A stretch of 55,892 nt of DNA from an uncultured Eubacterium sp. (lineage in GTDB: Bacteria > Bacillota > Clostridia > Lachnospirales > Lachnospiraceae): positions 1 to 55,892 of the forward strand of contig CAKRKO010000007.1 of NCBI GenBank assembly GCA_934358495.1, written 5' to 3'. Below, piece by piece: positions 48,389 to 55,892 of the stretch (position 1 is its first letter; every line of letters starts with the position of its first letter). A program made the position numbers and the translations under genes. Under the pieces are notes generated by a model. That model was not told the origin of the DNA, did no database searches, and saw only the letters and a program-made list of their open reading frames with translations.

Positions 48389-50281
48389 ATGAATAATGAA
48401 AAATTAGAAAATCTCCTGAATCTGGCACTGAATGCCACACTGGAAGAACGGGAAAAATCCCTGGAACTGAATATTGGATATGATACTACTTCCCGTAGTT
48501 GGGAAGTGATTGCGAAAGCCTCCGGTGGCTTTACATCGGTTGTGGAACTTTTTCCGCAGATTACGGTCAGACCGCTGTTAAATGGCTATGGTATACTGAC
48601 TGTTCCTGCGAATCTGCTGGATGCCTTGTCGGAACGCCCGGAAATTGAATACATCGAAAAACCAAAGCGGCTCTTTTTTGCTGTCAATAGCGGGCGATCA
48701 GCTTCCTGTATCACGCCACTTCAGACAGCACCCATGGATAATCCGCCAAATAACACGTTCTCTCCATCCGCTTCATTCATAAATGCAGCGCCTTCTACAT
48801 TACCGAATGATGTAACCGCACCTGCTCCGGAGTGGAATAACCTCTTCGGTTCCGGCATCCTCATTGCCATCATCGATTCCGGTATTGACTATGCACACCC
48901 GGATTTCTGCAATGCGGACGGAACCACCCGGATTCTTGAACTCTGGGACCAGACACTGGACCGCATTTTCACGCAATCTGAAATCAACGAAGCCCTGCAG
49001 GCTCCCTCTTCTCAGCAACGTTACCAACTTGTCCCAAGCCGTGACCTGTCCGGCCACGGCACACACGTTGCCGGAATTGCCGCCGGAAACGGACGTGCAT
49101 CCAATGGTCAATATCGCGGTGTTGCTCCGCAAAGTTCCCTTCTGATCGTAAAGCTTGGCATTTCCGACCCGGATGGATTTCCCCGCACTACGGAATTAAT
49201 GAACGCAGTGGATTATGTATTGCAAAAGGCATTTACATTACAAATGCCCGTGGCAATCAACCTTAGTTTTGGCAACAATTATGGTTCCCATGACGGAGCA
49301 AGCCTTCTAGAAACTTACCTTGATAATGTTTCTTCCTACTGGAAATCCTGCATTGTCACTGGTACTGGAAATGAAGGGGCTTCCCGCATTCACACTTCCG
49401 GTACATTTCTGCCAGATACTTCCAGAGCGATTGTCTCAAATACTACCAGAACATCTGCACCGAATATTCCCGAAACACCTGCAACAAATACTTCCAACCG
49501 CCTTTTCCCTGTTGCCATTCCGTTTTCGGTCAGCGATTACGAATCCGGTCTGAACCTGCAGCTCTGGAAATCCTACTCTGATGAAATCGAAATCACGCTA
49601 CGACACCCAAACGGCACCGTCATTGGACCGTTTCAGGAACAGCTTGGCACCTATCGATTTACCGTCGGGATGACCGAACTTCTGGTGTATTACGGAGAGC
49701 CAAGTCCCTACAGCACCAGCCAGGAGATTTATCTGGATTTTATTCCCCGTGGGAATTATGTGGATGCAGGTCTCTGGGAACTGACACTTAATCCACGCCA
49801 CATCAACGCTGGTTCCTATGACCTGTGGCTTCCGGGACAGTCCGTGATCGGCAGTGGCACCGGATTTCTGTATCCGACAGAATACACCACCCTCACAATT
49901 CCTTCCACTGCATCAAAAGTTATTTCTGTAGGTGCCTATAATGCTGCTTTCAACAGTTATGCCACCTTTTCCGGTCGTGGATTTACCCGAATGGAGCACC
50001 GGATCAAACCGGATCTGGCTGCTCCCGGCGTCAATATCATTTCTACAGCCCCCGGCGGCGGTTATACTTCAAAAAGCGGTACTTCCATGGCAGCTCCTTT
50101 TGTCACCGGAAGCTGTGCTTTACTGATGGAATGGGGAATTTTACGCGGCAACGATCCCTATCTCTATGGTGAGAAAGCAAAAGCGTATCTGATCCGGGGC
50201 ACAAAAAAACTGCCTGCCTTCACGGAATACCCCAATCCCTATATCGGGTGGGGCACTCTGTGTGCGGCAGACAGCCTGTAA
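48389..50281 (+). CDS. S8 subtilisin-like protease (Csp-like)
   Basis: The 630-aa serine protease has the complete catalytic set: Asp163 in IAIIDSGID, His223 in SGHGTHVAG, oxyanion Asn in GTGNEG and Ser566 in SGTSMAAPFVTG. A roughly 100-residue N-terminal prodomain-like part (VVELFPQITVRPLLNGYGIL) and an insert (about 400-510, beta-rich) in the catalytic domain match the CspA/B/C spore-germination-type subtilisins of Clostridia. No signal peptide is evident. The start at 48389 follows AGGAAAGGA; an upstream ATG 17 codons earlier is less likely. It is alone on this strand and converges on glgP with five bases between the stops. Confidence 0.87.
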   Translation: MNNEKLENLLNLALNATLEEREKSLELNIGYDTTSRSWEVIAKASGGFTSVVELFPQITVRPLLNGYGILTVPANLLDALSERPEIEYIEKPKRLFFAVNSGRSASCITPLQTAPMDNPPNNTFSPSASFINAAPSTLPNDVTAPAPEWNNLFGSGILIAIIDSGIDYAHPDFCNADGTTRILELWDQTLDRIFTQSEINEALQAPSSQQRYQLVPSRDLSGHGTHVAGIAAGNGRASNGQYRGVAPQSSLLIVKLGISDPDGFPRTTELMNAVDYVLQKAFTLQMPVAINLSFGNNYGSHDGASLLETYLDNVSSYWKSCIVTGTGNEGASRIHTSGTFLPDTSRAIVSNTTRTSAPNIPETPATNTSNRLFPVAIPFSVSDYESGLNLQLWKSYSDEIEITLRHPNGTVIGPFQEQLGTYRFTVGMTELLVYYGEPSPYSTSQEIYLDFIPRGNYVDAGLWELTLNPRHINAGSYDLWLPGQSVIGSGTGFLYPTEYTTLTIPSTASKVISVGAYNAAFNSYATFSGRGFTRMEHRIKPDLAAPGVNIISTAPGGGYTSKSGTSMAAPFVTGSCALLMEWGILRGNDPYLYGEKAKAYLIRGTKKLPAFTEYPNPYIGWGTLCAADSL

Positions 50282-50286
50282 TGATT

Positions 50287-52755
50287 CTACTGCTCTGTTA
50301 CAGTTACTTTTACTTTGTCAAGATGCCAGATATCATCTACATACTCCTGAATGGTTCTGTCAGAAGAGAATTTTCCAACATGTGCCACATTCAGCATAAC
50401 GAGTTTTGCCCAGCCTTTCTCGTCTCTGTAAGCTTTCTCCACACGCTCCTGAGCCTCTGCATAAGAACGGAAATCTTTCAGGCAGAAGTAAGTATCAGCG
50501 AACTGTGTACACTGTGTATTCAGCAGTGAATTGTACAGATCTCGGAACAGCTCTGTATCATTTCCGGAATAGAATCCGTTGATAAGCTGCATCAATACCT
50601 GACGGATTTCCTGATCCTGATTAAAGATATCCATCGGATTGTAATCGCGGTTCTGCTCATGCGCGATGACTTCATCGGAACTCATACCAAAGATAAACAT
50701 ATTATCTTTGCCGACTTCCTCTGCCATCTCTACGTTGGCACCGTCCATTGTTCCAATCGTTGCAGCACCGTTTAACATGAATTTCATGTTACCTGTTCCG
50801 GATGCCTCTTTACTTGCAGTAGAAATCTGCTCGCTGACATCTGCTGCTGCAAAAATCCATTCAGCATTGGATACTTTATAGTCTTCAATAAATACAACTT
50901 TCAGTTTGTTGTCAATGCTTGCATCATTATTGATCACATCAGCTACGGCGTTGATCAGTTTGATTGTCAGTTTTGCATTTTTGTAACCGGCAGCTGCTTT
51001 TGCACCAAAAATAAAGGTTCTTGGATAGAACTCCATATCCGGATGCTCTTTGATCTTGTTGTACAGATACATAACGTGCAGGATATTCATTAACTGACGT
51101 TTATACTCATGCAGACGTTTTACCTGTACATCAAAAATGGAACGCGGATCTACTTCAATACCATTGTGCTCCTGGATATATTTTGCCAGACGCAGTTTGT
51201 TCTGATATTTGATCTGCATAAATTCCTGCTGTGCTTTTGGATCGTCTACATAGACAGCAAGCTTCTTCATATGGCTCAAATCTGTGATCCAGTCGTTTCC
51301 AATCTTGTTGGATACCCACTCAGCCAGCAGCGGATTTCCATGATACAGGAAACGACGCTGTGTGATACCGTTTGTCTTGTTATTAAATTTCTGCGGGAAT
51401 AACTCGTAGAAATCTTTTAATTCCTGCTGTTTCAGAATTTCTGTATGCAGTCTCGCTACACCGTTTACAGAGTAACCTGCGACAATAGCAAGGTGTGCCA
51501 TTTTGACCTGACCATCGTGAATGATCGCCATTTTGTCTTTTTTATACTGATTTCCCGGGTATTCCTCTTCTACTTCCAGAAGGAATCTGCGGTTGATTTC
51601 CTCAACGATCTGATAAATACGTGGAAGGAGACGGGAGAAGATTTCGATTGGCCATTTCTCCAGTGCTTCTGCCATGATAGTGTGGTTTGTATATGCACAG
51701 GTTTTTGTTGTGATCGCCCATGCCTCATCCCATGTCAGTCCTTCCTCATCGAGAAGGATTCTCATCAGCTCTGCAACTGCTACAGTTGGATGTGTATCGT
51801 TCATCTGGATGGTTACTTTCTCAGAAAGCTTGTGGATATCCGGATGATATTTTTTATAGCGGGCTACAGCACGCTGTACACTTGCAGATACGAAGAAATA
51901 CTGCTGTTTCAGACGCAGCTCTTTACCCTGAATATGATTGTCGTTCGGATACAGTACCTCAACCAGATTTCTGGCAAGATTTTCCTGCTCAACGGCTTTT
52001 CTGTAATCACCTTTGTCAAAAGAATCCAGCTCAAAGCACTCCATTGGCTCAGCATCCCAGATCATCAGAGTGTTTACCATATTGTTATTGTATCCAACAA
52101 TCGGCATGTCATATGGAACAGCCAGTACAGACTGGTAATTTTTCTGAACAAATTTTGTACGTCCGTTCTCTGCCGGCTCTGCCTGTACATAACCGCCAAA
52201 TTTTACTTCAAAAGAATGCTCCGGTCTGCGCAGTTCAAAAGGATAACCGTTTTTCAGCCAGTTATCCGGTACTTCCACCTGATAACCGTCTTTGATCTTC
52301 TGTTTGAACATACCGTAACGATAACGGATACCACATCCGTAAGCAGCGTAACCGAGAGTAGCAAGGGAATCCATAAAGCATGCAGCCAGACGGCCAAGAC
52401 CACCGTTTCCAAGTGCCGGATCCGGCTCCTGGTCTTCGATCATATTCAGATCAAATCCAATCTCGTCAAGTGCTTCTTTGACTTCTTTATATGCAGTCAG
52501 ATTGATCAGGTTGTTGCCGAGGGCACGCCCCATCAGGAACTCCATGGACATATAATATACCATCTTCGGATCTTCCTTATCAAAAGTCTGCTGCGTAGCA
52601 AGCCAGTTATCAATAATAACATCTTTTACTGCATAAGACACCGCTTGGAAGACTTCCTGTTCGGAAGCCTCCTCCATGGTCTTACGGTAAAGTGTTTTTA
52701 CATTATCTTTTACACATTTAATGAATTCTTTTTTATCAAATAAAATATTTTTCAT
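50287..52755 (-). CDS. glgP: Glycogen/starch/maltodextrin phosphorylase
   Basis: A GT35 enzyme of 822 aa that releases glucose-1-phosphate from alpha-1,4-glucans using PLP. It has NPALGNGGLGRLAACF-type sequence (EPDPALGNGGLGRLAA), MNDTHPTVAVAELMR, VQVKRLHEYKRQLMN and the PLP-lysine segment EASGTGNMKFMLNGA. Length is normal. The ATG overlaps the ileS stop by one base (TAATG), so it may be translated by re-initiation; an AGGAG lies further upstream. Pairing with ileS is unusual and no other glycogen gene is near. Confidence 0.95.
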   Translation of the reverse strand: MKNILFDKKEFIKCVKDNVKTLYRKTMEEASEQEVFQAVSYAVKDVIIDNWLATQQTFDKEDPKMVYYMSMEFLMGRALGNNLINLTAYKEVKEALDEIGFDLNMIEDQEPDPALGNGGLGRLAACFMDSLATLGYAAYGCGIRYRYGMFKQKIKDGYQVEVPDNWLKNGYPFELRRPEHSFEVKFGGYVQAEPAENGRTKFVQKNYQSVLAVPYDMPIVGYNNNMVNTLMIWDAEPMECFELDSFDKGDYRKAVEQENLARNLVEVLYPNDNHIQGKELRLKQQYFFVSASVQRAVARYKKYHPDIHKLSEKVTIQMNDTHPTVAVAELMRILLDEEGLTWDEAWAITTKTCAYTNHTIMAEALEKWPIEIFSRLLPRIYQIVEEINRRFLLEVEEEYPGNQYKKDKMAIIHDGQVKMAHLAIVAGYSVNGVARLHTEILKQQELKDFYELFPQKFNNKTNGITQRRFLYHGNPLLAEWVSNKIGNDWITDLSHMKKLAVYVDDPKAQQEFMQIKYQNKLRLAKYIQEHNGIEVDPRSIFDVQVKRLHEYKRQLMNILHVMYLYNKIKEHPDMEFYPRTFIFGAKAAAGYKNAKLTIKLINAVADVINNDASIDNKLKVVFIEDYKVSNAEWIFAAADVSEQISTASKEASGTGNMKFMLNGAATIGTMDGANVEMAEEVGKDNMFIFGMSSDEVIAHEQNRDYNPMDIFNQDQEIRQVLMQLINGFYSGNDTELFRDLYNSLLNTQCTQFADTYFCLKDFRSYAEAQERVEKAYRDEKGWAKLVMLNVAHVGKFSSDRTIQEYVDDIWHLDKVKVTVTEQ

Positions 52756-55700
52756 TACTGTTTTTCCACTCCTAACTCAACTTTGTGGCCGTTGATATTC
52801 CACTCTTTCTGGTAGCCTTCTAATGCGCCTTCTTTGATATCTACCGCAAGTACTTCACTCTGAATTTCTTCTTTGTGTGCTGCAAATACGTCACAGATTG
52901 TTTTCTCTGCTTTGAAGGAAAGTACAATCTTGTCCATTACTTCAAATCCAGCCTCTTTACGCATTGTCTGTACCTTACTGATGATCTCACGAACAAAACC
53001 TTCCTCAATCAGTTCCGGTGTCAGTTTCGTATTCAGTACAACAGTGATGTCATTTCCTGTCTCAGTAGCAAATCCTTCTGTCTGAGCTACGGAGATCAGT
53101 AAATCTTCTTCTGTCAGAACGATGCTCTCGTCCACTTCAGATAAGGTGATGGAACCTTCTTTTTTCAGCTGTGCCATAGCTGCGTGTCCGTCGATGTTTT
53201 CCAGTGCTGCTTTGATCTTGCCCAGGAATTTACCATATTTTGGTCCGACGGTACGAAGCTGCGGTTTGAAGCTGTAATTTGTATATGCGCTGACATCCTC
53301 GATGAAGCTTACTTTCTTAATATTCAGCTCATCCTCGATAATCTCAACGAAGAACTCCGGTACTTCAAACGGTGCTTTTACATACATATCACCGATTGGC
53401 TGTCTGTTTTTGATATTTGCACTGTTTCTTGCCGCACGGCCAAGTACAACGATTTTCAGTACTTCTGCCATGTTTTTCTCAAGTTCCGGATTGATCATTG
53501 CCTCGTCAACAACCGGGAAGTCACACAGATGGATACTTTCCGGAGCGTCTTTGTCAATGCTTCTTACAAGGTTCTGGTAAATATCTTCTGTCATGAACGG
53601 GATCATCGGAGCGGCAGTCTTGCAAATGGTTACCAGTGCAGTATACAGTGTCATATATGCATTGATCTTATCCTGCTCCATGCCTTTTGCCCAGAAACGT
53701 TCACGGCTTCTTCTTACATACCAGTTACTCATGTCATCGACAAAATCCTGCAGTGCTCTTGCAGCTTCCGGGATTCTGTAGTTTCCAAGGTTGTCATCTA
53801 CTGCTTTTACGGTAGAATTCAGTCTGGACAGCAGCCATTTATCCATAACGGATAATTTATCATATTCCAGATTGTATTTTGTTGCATCAAACTCATCAAT
53901 GTTTGCATACAGAACAAAGAATGCGTAAGTATTCCACAGAGTACCCATGAATTTACGCTGTCCTTCCATAACTGCTTTTCCGTGGAAACGGTTCGGCAGC
54001 CACGGTGCGGAGTTGATGTAGAAATACCAGCGGATCGCATCTGCGCCATATTTCTGCAGTGCATCAAACGGATCAACGGCATTTCCTTTGGATTTACTCA
54101 TCTTCTGTCCGTTCTCATCCTGAACGTGTCCCAGAACGATAACATTTTCGTATGGTGCTTTGTTGAATAACAGTGTGGACTCTGCCATCAGAGAATAGAA
54201 CCATCCACGGGTCTGGTCTACTGCCTCTGAAATGAACTGAGCCGGGAACTGCTGTTCAAATACTTCTTTATTTTCAAATGGATAATGATGCTGTGCAAAC
54301 GGCATTGCTCCGGAATCGAACCAGCAATCAATAACTTCCGGTACACGGTGCATGTCTTTGCCACAGTGCGGGCACTTGATGGTTACAGCATCAATATATG
54401 GACGGTGGAGTTCTACTTCTGCCGCTTTCGGATCTCCACTCTTTTCAGCCAGCTCTGCACGGCTTCCGATAGATTCCATATGACCGCACTCACACTGCCA
54501 TACGTTCAACGGTGTTCCCCAGTAACGGTTACGGGAAATACCCCAATCCTGAATGTTCTCCAGCCAGTCACCGAAACGTCCTTTTCCAATGGATTCCGGA
54601 ATCCAGTTTACAGTAGCATTGTTGCGAACCAGATCATCTTTGACTGCTGTCATTTTAATGAACCAGGATTCTCTTGCATAGTAGATCAGTGGAGTATCAC
54701 ATCTCCAGCAATGTGGATAGCTATGCTCAAATTTCGGTGCGTCAAAAAGCAGTCCTTTTTCTTCCAGGTCTTTCAATACCATTGGATCTGCCTTTTTCAC
54801 AAATACACCTTCATACGGTGTCTCTTTTGTCATCTCACCTTTGCCGTTTACCAACTGAACAAACGGAAGGTCATATCTACGTCCTACCTGGGCATCATCT
54901 TCACCAAATGCAGGTGCGATATGAACCACACCGGTACCATCGGTCAGTGTAACGTAATCAGCGCATGTGACAAAGTAGCCTTTTTTGTGCTGTTTCTCAC
55001 AGATATCTACCGCACAGTCGAATAATGGCTCATATTCTTTATACTCAAGGTCTTTTCCTTTGTATGTCTCAAGTACTTCGTATGCTTTTGTACCGGACTC
55101 TTCATCCGCAAGTTTGCCAAGAACAGTATCGCACAGTGCCTCTGCCATATAATAAGTATATCCGTCAGCAGCTTTTACTTTTACATAAGTCTCTTCCGGG
55201 TTTACACAAAGAGCTACGTTGGACGGCAGTGTCCATGGAGTTGTGGTCCATGCCAGGAAATATGCGTCCTCGCCTTTTACTTTGAAACGAACTACTGCAG
55301 AACGTTCTTTGACATCTTTGTATCCCTGTGCTACCTCATGAGAAGACAGCGGAGTACCACAACGCGGGCAGTAAGGAACAATCTTGAAGCCTTTGTATAA
55401 CAGACCTTTGTCCCAGATTTTTTTCAGTGCCCACCACTCAGACTCAATAAAGTTATTGTCATAAGTAACATATGGGTTATCCATATCAGCCCAGAAACCA
55501 ACTGTTCCGGAAAAATCTTCCCACATACCTTTATATTTCCATACGGACTCTTTACATTTTTTGATAAATGGATCCAGACCGTATTCTTCAATCTGCTCTT
55601 TTCCATCAAGACCAAGCAATTTCTCTACTTCCAGCTCGACCGGGAGTCCATGAGTATCCCATCCTGCTTTTCTCGGGACCATTTTTCCTTTCATGGTCTG

Positions 55701-55892
55701 ATAACGCGGGATCATATCTTTGATAACACGAGTTAATACATGTCCAATATGCGGTTTACCATTTGCTGTCGGCGGTCCATCATAGAAAGTGTATGTCTCA
55801 CCTTCTTTACGATTTTCCATACTTTTGCGGAAAATGTCATTTTCTTTCCAGAATTCTTCTGTCTTTTTTTCACGATCCACAAAATTCAGATT
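52755..55892 (-). CDS. ileS: Isoleucyl-tRNA synthetase, 5' end beyond the window
   Basis: At least 1045 codons are present; the frame continues upstream of the first internal GTG (55880) as NLNFVDREKK to the right edge, so only a few N-terminal residues are missing. The catalytic HIGH motif is in GKPHIGHVLTR, KMSKS in GQKMSKSKGNAVDP, with a full editing domain (WTTTPWTLPSNVAL). The length and sequence, such as TFYDGPPTANGKPH, match the eukaryote-like type 2 IleRS, often naturally mupirocin-resistant. C-terminal anticodon-binding and extra domains are intact. A T-box would lie outside the window. Confidence 0.95.
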   Translation of the reverse strand, partial: NLNFVDREKKTEEFWKENDIFRKSMENRKEGETYTFYDGPPTANGKPHIGHVLTRVIKDMIPRYQTMKGKMVPRKAGWDTHGLPVELEVEKLLGLDGKEQIEEYGLDPFIKKCKESVWKYKGMWEDFSGTVGFWADMDNPYVTYDNNFIESEWWALKKIWDKGLLYKGFKIVPYCPRCGTPLSSHEVAQGYKDVKERSAVVRFKVKGEDAYFLAWTTTPWTLPSNVALCVNPEETYVKVKAADGYTYYMAEALCDTVLGKLADEESGTKAYEVLETYKGKDLEYKEYEPLFDCAVDICEKQHKKGYFVTCADYVTLTDGTGVVHIAPAFGEDDAQVGRRYDLPFVQLVNGKGEMTKETPYEGVFVKKADPMVLKDLEEKGLLFDAPKFEHSYPHCWRCDTPLIYYARESWFIKMTAVKDDLVRNNATVNWIPESIGKGRFGDWLENIQDWGISRNRYWGTPLNVWQCECGHMESIGSRAELAEKSGDPKAAEVELHRPYIDAVTIKCPHCGKDMHRVPEVIDCWFDSGAMPFAQHHYPFENKEVFEQQFPAQFISEAVDQTRGWFYSLMAESTLLFNKAPYENVIVLGHVQDENGQKMSKSKGNAVDPFDALQKYGADAIRWYFYINSAPWLPNRFHGKAVMEGQRKFMGTLWNTYAFFVLYANIDEFDATKYNLEYDKLSVMDKWLLSRLNSTVKAVDDNLGNYRIPEAARALQDFVDDMSNWYVRRSRERFWAKGMEQDKINAYMTLYTALVTICKTAAPMIPFMTEDIYQNLVRSIDKDAPESIHLCDFPVVDEAMINPELEKNMAEVLKIVVLGRAARNSANIKNRQPIGDMYVKAPFEVPEFFVEIIEDELNIKKVSFIEDVSAYTNYSFKPQLRTVGPKYGKFLGKIKAALENIDGHAAMAQLKKEGSITLSEVDESIVLTEEDLLISVAQTEGFATETGNDITVVLNTKLTPELIEEGFVREIISKVQTMRKEAGFEVMDKIVLSFKAEKTICDVFAAHKEEIQSEVLAVDIKEGALEGYQKEWNINGHKVELGVEKQ

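Noticed and set aside
51445..52743. 432-codon plus-strand frame opposite glgP
   Set aside because: It lies fully antisense to a well-conserved enzyme, has no ribosome site and reads as Cys/Phe/Ile-rich shadow sequence.
53184..55025. Plus-strand frames of 223 and 246 codons opposite ileS
   Set aside because: Antisense to conserved synthetase domains; compositionally odd and without ribosome sites.
1..55892. tRNA, rRNA, CRISPR arrays, prophage
   Set aside because: I scanned for rRNA-like conserved blocks, tRNA cloverleaf-type ends, regularly spaced repeats and phage structural genes and recognised none; tRNAs could be missed by eye.

Overview
The window reads as chromosome from a gut-type Lachnospiraceae (Clostridia; Blautia/Ruminococcus/Dorea-like). 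Supporting signs are a LoaP-type NusG paralogue, a two-gene SmsC/SmsB Fe-S system, a DUF2325-DUF3793-flavodoxin operon, a eukaryote-like (type 2) isoleucyl-tRNA synthetase, strong AGGAGG ribosome sites and moderately AT-rich DNA. Almost every gene is on the minus strand; the one clear plus-strand gene is a subtilisin-family protease at 48389-50281. The genus is inferred, not proven.

Region 1 (about 945-29610, read right to left) is one large capsule/exopolysaccharide locus. It starts at a promoter (29498-29528) whose 19-bp spacer contains a run of ten G. The regulatory and chain-length genes follow (PHP phosphatase, BY-kinase with a (Tyr-Gly)7 tail, Wzz-type protein), then a membrane UDP-sugar 4,6-dehydratase, the LoaP antiterminator with its own promoter and leader hairpin, and an intrinsic terminator (24165-24190) just after loaP. 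Beyond the terminator lie an aminotransferase, an ATP-grasp ligase and a priming sugar transferase, then an AT-rich cassette of glycosyltransferases, a glucuronyl C5-epimerase, a polymerase, an acetyltransferase-like protein, a flippase and WecB. After these come a VioA-type aminotransferase, RmlA, a regulator fusing HTH-XRE to an RmlA-like domain, and a sub-operon of ATP-grasp ligase, ornithine-cyclodeaminase-family protein and APC permease. A second, related attenuator (3313-3355) precedes Ugd and RmlB, and a terminator closes the locus.

The precursors implied are a UDP-4-amino sugar, dTDP-4-amino-4,6-dideoxyglucose, UDP-GlcA and UDP-ManNAc. No RmlC, RmlD, WecC or bacillosamine-type N-acetyltransferase is visible. 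ATP-grasp ligases sit beside both amino-sugar steps, suggesting amide-linked (perhaps aminoacyl) sugars. This, the XRE/RmlA-like regulator and the poly-G promoter are the most interesting points.

Region 2 (29663-42362) is housekeeping and accessory: glyA; the flavodoxin operon with a palindrome over its promoter; molybdenum-cofactor genes with a structured leader; an uncharacterised pair with a dimeric-barrel-like protein and an Fe-S flavoprotein; SmsC/SmsB; PspC; and a CBM9-like protein coupled to an AAA/PD-(D/E)XK protein.

Region 3 (42560-55892) has an ABC exporter with a YhgE-like partner, the protease, glycogen phosphorylase and a 5'-truncated ileS. A two-hairpin dispersed repeat occurs three times (607, 44587, 48127); one copy is interrupted by a palindromic IS200/IS605-like mini-element. 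The left edge holds an Rpn-like nuclease gene cut short by a similar element end. No rRNA, tRNA or CRISPR array was recognised.
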